This document shows positions 52,709 through 59,343 of a stretch of DNA of 64,000 bases, one piece after another (position 1 is the first letter of the stretch; every line of letters starts with the position of its first letter). The DNA is taken from NCBI RefSeq assembly GCF_020523925.1, contig NZ_JAJAPW010000003.1, positions 186,001 through 250,000 of the forward strand. The letters run 5' to 3'. The notes beneath the pieces are model-generated. The model made no database searches. It was not told the DNA's origin and was given only the letters and a program-made list of their open reading frames with translations. The position numbers and the translations under genes are program-made. Source of the DNA: Neotamlana laminarinivorans. Its GTDB lineage: Bacteria; Bacteroidota; Bacteroidia; Flavobacteriales; Flavobacteriaceae.

Positions 52709-53230
52709 ATGAAAAACAACTCTATTTTATATGTATTGCTTTTCTTTTTAATAATTGTAAATGGGTTTTTTATATTCAATTATTTGTCGGGAGATAAATT
52801 ACCAGAGTTTATCGAGCCTAAAAGTCCGCAACAATTTATAGGTGAAAGGCTAGGGTTTAATGATGCGCAAAAAGCAAAATTAGCTAAACTTGAAGAAAGC
52901 CATCATAAAGAGCTTAGAAAGATTGGCGACGATACAAAGTTTTTAAAAGATAAATTATTTAATAAACTTTCAGATAAAACAATATCTCAGACAGAGATAG
53001 ATTCAATCACCAAGATAATTGGTGAAAATGAAGCTATTTCAAGCAAAAAAATATTTTATTACTTTAAAGAAATTGAAGCCATTTGTAATTCTGAAGAACA
53101 GCGAAAAGTATTTAGAAACATAATTCAAGATGCTATTGGTAAGCCAAAGTTAAGAGGAATGCCACCAAACGCACATAGGCCACCACCAAACGGAAGAGAA
53201 GGGCGAATGCCACCTCCAGAACACCAGTAG
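52709..53230 (+). CDS. Spy/CpxP-like periplasmic protein (sensor of ECF-type sigma)
   Basis: 173 aa. N-terminal anchor or signal peptide (about 7-25), helical body with LGFNDAQKAKLAKLEESHHKELRKIGDDTKFLKDKLF, the heavy-metal-resistance/LTxxQ-like region, and a Pro/Gly/Arg/His-rich tail GMPPNAHRPPPNGREGRMPP. It probably senses envelope or metal stress. Third gene of the ECF operon; followed by a long hairpin. Confidence 0.75.
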   Translation: MKNNSILYVLLFFLIIVNGFFIFNYLSGDKLPEFIEPKSPQQFIGERLGFNDAQKAKLAKLEESHHKELRKIGDDTKFLKDKLFNKLSDKTISQTEIDSITKIIGENEAISSKKIFYYFKEIEAICNSEEQRKVFRNIIQDAIGKPKLRGMPPNAHRPPPNGREGRMPPPEHQ

Positions 53231-53267
53231 TTTGTAAAGACTGTAAATTGTAGGTGTAAACCGAAAT

Positions 53268-53330
53268 AAACACTCATTATTTTAAACTGTATTTTGAAAA
53301 TATATGTTTAAAATAATGAGTGTTTTTATT
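53268..53330 (+). terminator. Strong terminator hairpin with 20-bp perfect stem
   Basis: The arm starting AAACACTCATTATTTT (53268-53287) pairs perfectly over 20 bp with 53306-53325 around an 18-nt loop, followed by a T-rich tract. It ends the ECF operon. Confidence 0.85.
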
Positions 53331-53352
53331 TAAAAAATTTTTTTTAATAAAA

Positions 53353-53380
53353 AACGCAAGTTTTTTACACTTCGTACATC
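53353..53380 (+). promoter_or_regulatory. Candidate ECF-dependent promoter, copy 2 (YHYH-SCO cluster)
   Basis: AACGCAAGTTTTT (53353-53365) and CATC (53377-53380) lie 34 nt upstream of the ATG at 53415. Identical 13-mer and spacing to copy 1 at 52343-52370. Confidence 0.6.
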
Positions 53381-53414
53381 TAAATATTTATAAAACAAAA
53401 AAAGTACAATTAGA

Positions 53415-54167
53415 ATGAAGCATTTTTTTTTAATGAGTTTAGCTTTATTAGGGCTTTGCTCGTGTTCGTCATCAGATAGTAGTGATGATGTTTTAGATGA
53501 AGAAAACCAAGATGATGAAACGATTGCAGAACTACATGCCGCTTTTGCAGAATTTAATACAGATGCTACAGATATTTATTTGTCTGATAATGGTACTACT
53601 GTAACCATAGAAACTACAGGTTTGCCAAACCATGAAACTGTGTATTGGGGAGAAGGGCATGAATTGTATAAAGATGAACCAGATGTAGAGTTAACCCCAT
53701 CGATAATGGCGAGTAATAATAATGCAGTTACAATAGTGGTTGATGCAACACCAGATTTAGATGGTTCAAGTATAGCCACAAATTTCGATACTATTGGAAT
53801 TGCAGTAAGTGGCGCTTCAATTTTTAACGATCAAGAAGGTGGTGGCGCTTTAAATGAAGCCGCAGCAAGCTTAGATTGGACAGGAGCACATATAGGTCCT
53901 GGAGTGTATCATTACCATTTAGAGCCAGTTGCATTTTCGTATGATGATGAAAACTTAGTAGGTATATTGTTAGACGGTGTTTTTATATATGGGAGAAAAT
54001 GCTACGAAACAGGAGATTACCCTACAGACTTAGATGCTTCAGGAGGACATACAGGAATTACACAGTATAGCGATGGCGAAGAAGAATATCATTATCACAT
54101 AATTAATGAGTTGTATTCTACAACAGGGTCTTACATTGTTTTTGCAGGACCATATCAAGGGTATTAA
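53415..54167 (+). CDS. YHYH domain lipoprotein, copy 1
   Basis: 250 aa. Lipobox with C15 or C17 (LLGLCSC), acidic Asp/Glu linker, then the YHYH domain: LPNHETVYWGEGHELYKDEP, GPGVYHYHLEP, GRKCYETGDYPTDLDASGGHTGITQYSDG and EYHYHIINELYS. The His clusters and the single Cys suggest metal binding; family function is not known. It leads a + strand operon with a paralogue, a YwqK-like protein and an SCO protein. Its promoter carries the shared ECF-type element. About 70 percent similar to the next gene (estimated by eye). Confidence 0.85.
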   Translation: MKHFFLMSLALLGLCSCSSSDSSDDVLDEENQDDETIAELHAAFAEFNTDATDIYLSDNGTTVTIETTGLPNHETVYWGEGHELYKDEPDVELTPSIMASNNNAVTIVVDATPDLDGSSIATNFDTIGIAVSGASIFNDQEGGGALNEAAASLDWTGAHIGPGVYHYHLEPVAFSYDDENLVGILLDGVFIYGRKCYETGDYPTDLDASGGHTGITQYSDGEEEYHYHIINELYSTTGSYIVFAGPYQGY

Positions 54168-54179
54168 ATATTTTTTTAA

Positions 54180-55028
54180 ATGAAAACTGTTAAAATAATT
54201 AGTTTGTTATTTATCTGTTTTTTAGTTTTTTCTTGTAAAAGCAGAAAAGAAGATCAGGTAGCCAATAATGAGAGTTTTAAAAATAATAGACCACCAAGGC
54301 ATGAAAATGGTAGACGACCAGGACCTCCTCCAGGTGGAGGTGGTAGAGTAAGAAATTATGTGGCTACAGATAGTGATGAAGCGGTAGAAAAACTTCATCC
54401 TGCTTTTGAGGCTTTTAATAAAGAAGCTACAGATATATTTCTATCAAATAACGGGAGAACTGTAACTATTGAAACCACCGGATTACCAGATCATGAGACT
54501 ATATATTGGGGCAAAAATCATGAATTATATCGTGATGAGCCTAGTGTGGAACGAACCCCATCAATAATGTCTAGTAACAATAATGCTATTACTTTGGTGG
54601 TAGATGCTGTTCCTAATTTAACTGGTAAAACAATTAATACTAACATGGGAACAATTGGTATTGCAGTAAGTGGTGCTTCAATATTTAACGACCAAGAAGG
54701 AGGTGGTGCACTTGATAGAGCAGCAGCAAGTTTAGATTGGACAGGTGGCCACATTGGTCCGGGTGTATATCATTATCATCTAGAGCCTAAAGCTTTTAGT
54801 TATAACGACGATAAGTTAGTAGGTATACTTCGTGACGGTGTGTTTATTTATGGTAGAAAATGTTTTGAAACAGGAGATTATCCTACCAATCTAGATGCTT
54901 CAGGAGGGCATACGGGAATAACGCAACATTCTAATGGAAAGGCAGAATATCATTATCATATAATAAACGAATTGTATTCAACTACAGGATCTTACATTGT
55001 TTTTGCGGGTCCTTATCAAGGGTATTAA
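54180..55028 (+). CDS. YHYH domain lipoprotein, copy 2
   Basis: 282 aa. Lipobox at C19 (FLVFSCKS), a Pro/Gly/Arg-rich spacer (NRPPRHENGRRPGPPPGGGG), then the same YHYH domain (LPDHETIYWGKNHELYRDEP, GPGVYHYHLEP, GRKCFETGDYPTNLDASGGHTG, EYHYHIINELYST). Tandem duplicate of the previous gene, 12 nt apart; ends exactly with the same FAGPYQGY. The spacer is related in composition to the tail of the Spy-like protein at 52709. Confidence 0.85.
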   Translation: MKTVKIISLLFICFLVFSCKSRKEDQVANNESFKNNRPPRHENGRRPGPPPGGGGRVRNYVATDSDEAVEKLHPAFEAFNKEATDIFLSNNGRTVTIETTGLPDHETIYWGKNHELYRDEPSVERTPSIMSSNNNAITLVVDAVPNLTGKTINTNMGTIGIAVSGASIFNDQEGGGALDRAAASLDWTGGHIGPGVYHYHLEPKAFSYNDDKLVGILRDGVFIYGRKCFETGDYPTNLDASGGHTGITQHSNGKAEYHYHIINELYSTTGSYIVFAGPYQGY

Positions 55029-55030
55029 AA

Positions 55031-55636
55031 ATGCGATTAAATAATAAAATAGTTGTTTTGTTTCTTTTAGTGGTTCTAGTTGCTTGTAACAAAAGTCGTG
55101 TAGTTACAAGCACAACCACTAATGTTGAAATTAAAGATCGTTTGGTGTTAAAAAATCAACTAGTTTTAAATGGGAATGAAGGTAAATGGTATTACCAAGA
55201 TTCTTTATTTAATGGCTATGCCGTGCGTTATTATAAAAACAATAATTTAATGGAAAAAGTTGGTTTTTATAATGGGAAAAAGCATGGTTTAGCTAAAGTT
55301 TGGCACAATAGCGGTGCATTAAAAACCGAATATTATTACAGTCAAAATACAATAGTAGGTACATATAAATCATGGTGGCCAAACGGTGTTTTGGCATTAT
55401 CAACTACTTATTTAGATGGACAAGTACATGGGGAGGAAAAGCGTTGGTATAACACTGGGCAGATTGCAAAATTACGTCAATTAAAACACGGCAAAGAAGA
55501 AGGAATGCAAAAAGCATGGTTACAAAACGGAAAGTTATATGTGAATTATGAAGCCAAAAATGGAAGAATTTTTGGAATGTTAAGAGCTAATTCTTGTTAT
55601 AGATTGGAAGACGAAAAAGTAATAATGAATAAATGA
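55031..55636 (+). CDS. YwqK/MORN-repeat lipoprotein
   Basis: 201 aa. Lipobox at C19 (LVVLVACNKS). Repeats of MORN type: YYKNNNLMEKVGFYNGKKHG, VWHNSGALKTEYYYSQNT, SWWPNGVLALSTTYLDGQVHG and RWYNTGQIAKLRQLKHGKEEG. These repeats are seen in YwqK-like proteins; here it is an envelope protein, not an antitoxin partner of a visible toxin. 2 nt after YHYH copy 2 and overlapping the SCO gene by 4 nt (ATGA). Confidence 0.85.
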   Translation: MRLNNKIVVLFLLVVLVACNKSRVVTSTTTNVEIKDRLVLKNQLVLNGNEGKWYYQDSLFNGYAVRYYKNNNLMEKVGFYNGKKHGLAKVWHNSGALKTEYYYSQNTIVGTYKSWWPNGVLALSTTYLDGQVHGEEKRWYNTGQIAKLRQLKHGKEEGMQKAWLQNGKLYVNYEAKNGRIFGMLRANSCYRLEDEKVIMNK

Positions 55637-56301
55637 AAAAGATAATTGTTTTAATATTAGTTTTTCTAAGTTTTGCGTGTAAACAAAAAGCAAAAAAAGA
55701 AATTTCCCAAGCTGAAGAAACGAGTAGAGTAGACTATTTACCGTATTACGAAGACGAGTCTTTTACGCCAAAATGGATTACACCAAATACTGAAGCAGAG
55801 CAAAAGTTTCATAAAATACCAGATTTTAAGTTAACAAATCAATTGGGTGAAACAGTTAGCCAAAAAACCTTTGAGAATAAAATTTATATTGCCGATTTTT
55901 TCTTTACTACATGTCCTGGTATTTGCCCAAAAATGACGGGTAATATGTTTAAAATACAAGAAGCCTTTCAAGATGACCCAGAAGTGCTATTACTCTCTCA
56001 CTCTGTTATGCCAAGCGTGGACTCTGTATCTGTTTTAAACGATTATGCAAAAGAGTATGGCGTTATTAGCGGAAAATGGCATTTAGTAACAGGCGATAAA
56101 TTTCAAATTTATAGCCTGGGTCGGGAGGCTTATTTTGTAGAAAACGATTTAGGTGAACAAAAAAGTATAGACGATTTTTTACACACCGAAAATTTTTTAC
56201 TTATTGATAAGAATAAACATATTCGAGGTATTTATAATGGTTTAAATAGAGCATCAATCGCTCAATTAATTACAGATGTAAAGGCATTAAAAAAAGAATA
56301 A
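55633..56301 (+). CDS. SCO1/SenC-family copper protein, lipoprotein
   Basis: 222 aa. Lipobox C16 (LSFACKQ). Thioredoxin-like fold with the copper motif C94-x3-C98 (TTCPGICPKMTGN), Asp region HSVMPSVDSVSV, and H184 in DDFLHTENFLLID as the third ligand. SCO proteins pass copper to the CuA or other sites in the envelope. Last gene of the YHYH operon, ending before the terminator at 56331. Confidence 0.92.
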   Translation: MKKIIVLILVFLSFACKQKAKKEISQAEETSRVDYLPYYEDESFTPKWITPNTEAEQKFHKIPDFKLTNQLGETVSQKTFENKIYIADFFFTTCPGICPKMTGNMFKIQEAFQDDPEVLLLSHSVMPSVDSVSVLNDYAKEYGVISGKWHLVTGDKFQIYSLGREAYFVENDLGEQKSIDDFLHTENFLLIDKNKHIRGIYNGLNRASIAQLITDVKALKKE

Positions 56302-56330
56302 GGATAAAAATATTGTTGATTAGTAGCTTT

Positions 56331-56367
56331 AAAAGGGCTGTGGAGTAAAATCTATAGCTCTTTTTTT
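56331..56367 (+). terminator. Rho-independent terminator of the YHYH-SCO operon
   Basis: AAAAGGGCTGTGGA (56331-56344) pairs with TCTATAGCTCTTTT (56351-56364, with G-U pairs), followed by T. Confidence 0.8.
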
Positions 56368-56394
56368 ATTACTTTTAAATTTTAACCTTTATTC

Positions 56395-57474
56395 ATGAAA
56401 AATCGTATTTTAATTACTCTATTAGTTGTTGTTAGTTTTGCTTTTATCCCGGTTAGTAAACGTAGTTTAGGCTTTACATCAGTGGAAATAGATATAATAC
56501 ATCAAGATTCATTGTTAAACGTTCGTGCTATTGAAATTATAGACAACATAGGTTTGGCATATTTAAGCTCTAATGGCGATTTAGGTATTCTTTTTAATAA
56601 TAAAAATACTTCAGAAAATGTAACAGACATAAACATTCCGCAGAAAATCCAAACAACAATTAAGTACGATACGTTGCCTATAAATTTTAGGTCTTTTGCT
56701 ATTACAAAAGATAAAGCTTTCGGGCTAACCATTGGATCGCCTGCATTAATGTTTGATTTAGATGTTGATGATAACAAAAGTGAATTAATTTACCGTGAAG
56801 ATCATCCAGACGTGTTTTATGATGCAATGGATTTTTGGAACGATTTAGAAGGTATAGCTATTGGAGATTCTACAGATGGATGTTTAAGCATAATTATTAC
56901 AAGAGATGGTGGTGAAACTTGGAACAAAATAAATTGCAATAAACTGCCAGAAGCTTTGCCAAAGGAAGGTGCCTTTGCTGCCAGCGATACTAACATAGCA
57001 ATTATTGGAAACAAAACTTGGGTAGCAACAACTGCAGGGCGAATTTACTTTTCGCCAGATAAAGGAAAATCTTGGGAAATTTATAATACGCCAATTATAA
57101 AAGACAAAGAAACCGAAGGTATTTACTCAATTGATTTTTATGATGAATTAAACGGTTTTGGTATTGGAGGCGATTATACAAAACCTGATGCAAATATTGC
57201 TAACAAAATAAAAACTATTGATGGTGGTAATACCTGGGAGCTTGTTTCTAACAATGAAGGTCCAGGGTACAGAAGTTGTGTGCAATATGTGCCAAATTCT
57301 AATGCTAAAAAATTAGTAGCAATTGGTTTTAAAGGAATTGATGTAAGTAACGATGCAGGTAAAACATGGAAACACTTAAGCGATGAGGGATTTTATACCT
57401 TACGTTTTGTAAATAGTAACACGGCTTACGCTGCTGGTAATGGAAGGATAGCTAAACTAACATTTATAGAATAA
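56395..57474 (+). CDS. YCF48-like beta-propeller, exported
   Basis: 359 aa. Signal peptide (1-17). Repeats with the Asp-box/YCF48 look: IIITRDGGETWNKINC, RIYFSPDKGKSWEIY, KIKTIDGGNTWELVS, DVSNDAGKTWKHL and a last GRIAKL. Seven-bladed beta-propeller of the Ycf48/sialidase-like class; binding partner unknown. Convergent with the ECF operon at 57508; the region between them holds one hairpin. Confidence 0.85.
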   Translation: MKNRILITLLVVVSFAFIPVSKRSLGFTSVEIDIIHQDSLLNVRAIEIIDNIGLAYLSSNGDLGILFNNKNTSENVTDINIPQKIQTTIKYDTLPINFRSFAITKDKAFGLTIGSPALMFDLDVDDNKSELIYREDHPDVFYDAMDFWNDLEGIAIGDSTDGCLSIIITRDGGETWNKINCNKLPEALPKEGAFAASDTNIAIIGNKTWVATTAGRIYFSPDKGKSWEIYNTPIIKDKETEGIYSIDFYDELNGFGIGGDYTKPDANIANKIKTIDGGNTWELVSNNEGPGYRSCVQYVPNSNAKKLVAIGFKGIDVSNDAGKTWKHLSDEGFYTLRFVNSNTAYAAGNGRIAKLTFIE

Positions 57475-57499
57475 AAAAAAGGAGCTTTTTAGCTCCTTT
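57473..57499 (-). terminator. Terminator of the second ECF operon (possibly bidirectional)
   Basis: AAAGGAGCT (57478-57486) pairs with AGCTCCTTT (57491-57499). On the minus strand it is followed by eight T, so it ends the operon transcribed from 59049. Confidence 0.8.
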
Positions 57500-57507
57500 A
57501 AGTTTTA

Positions 57508-57957
57508 TTATTTATCGCGTTTTTGACGCATCTTTTTCCATTGGTCAAACATTTTTTTCTTAAACTCTTCTTCAGCTACCTGTAGTAAAAGTACTTTTTT
57601 TGCAGGAATAATAGCTTTTAATTCTTTATTTAAATTGTATTCTTCTTGATGTAATTTGCGTTCAGCATTAGTGAATTTTTCTAGAAGTTCGCTAGCTCTT
57701 TTTTCAGAAAGTGTATTAATGTTTTCTTTTATTTCCTTGCGAATACTTCTTAATTCGTTATGCTTTATCTTTCTGGTAGTTTCGTCGTAAGCGTTGTATA
57801 TGGGCCAAAATTTTTGAGCTTCAGTTTGAGTTAGCTCCAAAAGTTCTGTTATAAAAGATACTTTAAGTACTTTTATTTTGTCTCGTTTGTTTTCTTGCGA
57901 AATCGCTTGAAAAGACAAAAGATATAATAAAAATAAGGGGAGCATTATTTTTTTCAT
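57508..57957 (-). CDS. Spy/CpxP-like periplasmic protein (sensor of ECF-type sigma)
   Basis: 149 aa from ATG at 57957, chosen because MKKIMLPLFLLYLLSFQAIS is a clean signal peptide; an ATG 33 nt upstream would add 11 residues overlapping the gene before. Helical body with FITELLELTQTEAQKFWPIYNAYDETTRKIKHNEL. Same family as the protein at 52709 but without the Pro-rich tail. Last gene of the ECF operon. Confidence 0.75.
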   Translation of the reverse strand: MKKIMLPLFLLYLLSFQAISQENKRDKIKVLKVSFITELLELTQTEAQKFWPIYNAYDETTRKIKHNELRSIRKEIKENINTLSEKRASELLEKFTNAERKLHQEEYNLNKELKAIIPAKKVLLLQVAEEEFKKKMFDQWKKMRQKRDK

Positions 57958-57970
57958 AATTCTTAGGGTT

Positions 57971-58474
57971 TTAATCTTCAATAAAATCATCTAAATCTAT
58001 ATGATCTATTAAGTAAGATTCTATGTTTTCTTCTTCAAAATCGTGATTTACAAAATTTTCGATATTAAAATCTTCATCAGCAAATAAGTTTACCATGTCA
58101 TAAGATGTTAAGTCTTCGTTTAAAATGTAATTTTCAACAGTATCTACATCTAGAGTATTCCAATTTGTATTCTGGTTATTAAAAAGCGTTAAGCTAAATA
58201 GTAAAATTACGGCAGCTGCAATACTTGAAACGTATACTAAATTCTTTTTACTAAAAATAGAAATGATTTTAGAGGGCTGTTGTGTTTTTGAAATTTTATT
58301 AAAAATAGAGGCTTCTAAAGTGTTAAAGTAATTGTTCGGAGCGCTAAATCCTGTTTTGTTTACCTCGTTTTTTAGTTTAGCAATGGTAAACAAGTCATCG
58401 TCAAGATTATTTAAATAATCTTGAGGCGCTTTAAAGCCTGTTTTTTTAATATTATGTAAACTATTATTGCTCAT
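57971..58474 (-). CDS. Single-TM acidic protein, probable anti-sigma factor-like, with internal repeat
   Basis: 167 aa. Cytosolic part holds two copies of a K-T-G-F-x-A-P-x-x-Y motif (KTGFKAPQDYLNNLDDDLF and KTGFSAPNNYFNTLEASIF, residues about 11-54), one TM (about 78-96) and an acidic periplasmic tail rich in Asp/Glu. Sits between the ECF gene and the Spy-like gene, the place of an anti-sigma factor. Not a classical zinc anti-sigma. Confidence 0.7.
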   Translation of the reverse strand: MSNNSLHNIKKTGFKAPQDYLNNLDDDLFTIAKLKNEVNKTGFSAPNNYFNTLEASIFNKISKTQQPSKIISIFSKKNLVYVSSIAAAVILLFSLTLFNNQNTNWNTLDVDTVENYILNEDLTSYDMVNLFADEDFNIENFVNHDFEEENIESYLIDHIDLDDFIED

Positions 58475-58506
58475 CTTTAAATAAGACTATAAATTTTAAT
58501 AAAGGT

Positions 58507-59049
58507 TTAATTGTTAGTTAAATATGCTTCAATTTTTTTTGCAGCTAGGTGGTATGATGCTTTTAAAGCTCCTTCGCTAGTCTTTAAAATTTCAGACATA
58601 TCGCTGTATTTTATATCTTGAAAATACTTCATGTTAAAAACCAACTGTTGCTTTTCTGGTAATGTAGCAATGGCTTTTTGTAATTTTAATTGAATGGCAT
58701 CACCTTCAAAATAAACATCGGAGGCCAGATTATTTATTGCTAAGTTTTGAACTTCTTCGTTGCTAACCTGTAATCTTTTTGCTTTTTTGTTTAAAAAGGT
58801 AATAGATTCGTTGGTGGCAATTCTGTACATCCATGAGTAAAGCTTGCTATCTCCTTTAAAATTATCTATGTTTTTATAAATTTTAATAAAGGTATTTTGT
58901 AAAACATCATCAGCATCAGCATGTAATTTTACAATATTTCTAATATGCCAATATAAACGTTCTTTGTAAAGACTTAAAAGTTCTTTAAAAGCTTTATCTC
59001 TTTGGGTTTTAGATTTTAATTGCTGAAGTAAATCTGCTTCTTCTATCAA
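58507..59049 (-). CDS. ECF sigma factor (sigma-70 family)
   Basis: 180 aa. Region 2 DADDVLQNTFIKIYKNIDNFKG and SWMYRIATNESITFLNKKAK; region 4 LPEKQQLVFNMKYFQDIKYSDMSEILKTSEGALKASYHLAAKK. First gene of the second ECF operon; no copy of AACGCAAGTTTTT was found upstream of it, so its targets are probably different from those of the other ECF factor. Confidence 0.92.
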   Translation of the reverse strand: MIEEADLLQQLKSKTQRDKAFKELLSLYKERLYWHIRNIVKLHADADDVLQNTFIKIYKNIDNFKGDSKLYSWMYRIATNESITFLNKKAKRLQVSNEEVQNLAINNLASDVYFEGDAIQLKLQKAIATLPEKQQLVFNMKYFQDIKYSDMSEILKTSEGALKASYHLAAKKIEAYLTNN

Positions 59050-59205
59050 AATTATGTGTTTACTTTTTAGACTTTTAAATATAGGAATAGTTTAAAAGCT
59101 GTATTTTAAAGTTTTCTTAAAAAATGTCAATTGATTGATTTTTAGCGATTTTAAGTTATTTTTATCGATGAAATGCATTTAAAAACGATAAAAAACAAAA
59201 AATAC

Positions 59206-59236
59206 TTGGAAACTATATATGTATATTATAAATTTG
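59206..59236 (+). promoter_or_regulatory. Promoter for a candidate sRNA
   Basis: TTG (59206-59208, in CTTGG), 20 nt spacer, TAAATTTG (59229-59236), a full -7 match and usual Bacteroidota spacing. No protein gene follows on this strand. Confidence 0.55.
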
Positions 59237-59242
59237 GATCAG

Positions 59243-59322
59243 AAACCTACATTATGTGTTAGCTGTCCCCAAGTCTAACAAAAACAGAAAGGATAGATGC
59301 CCAAATCTCTATCCTTTTTTTT
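59243..59322 (+). ncRNA. Candidate small RNA with two C-rich loop hairpins
   Basis: From the promoter above an RNA of about 80 nt is expected. Hairpin 1: TGTTAG (59257-59262) with CTAACA (59275-59280), loop CTGTCCCCAAGT. Hairpin 2, also the terminator: AAAGGATAGA (59288-59297) with TCTATCCTTT (59308-59317), loop TGCCCAAATC, and T run to 59322. Both loops hold CCCAA. No open reading frame of note. Confidence 0.5.
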
Positions 59323-59343
59323 ATGTTTAATTTTTTATAAATT

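Noticed and set aside
55031-55636. YwqK-type antitoxin of a toxin-antitoxin pair
   Set aside because: No toxin gene adjoins it; it has a lipobox and belongs to an operon of envelope lipoproteins.
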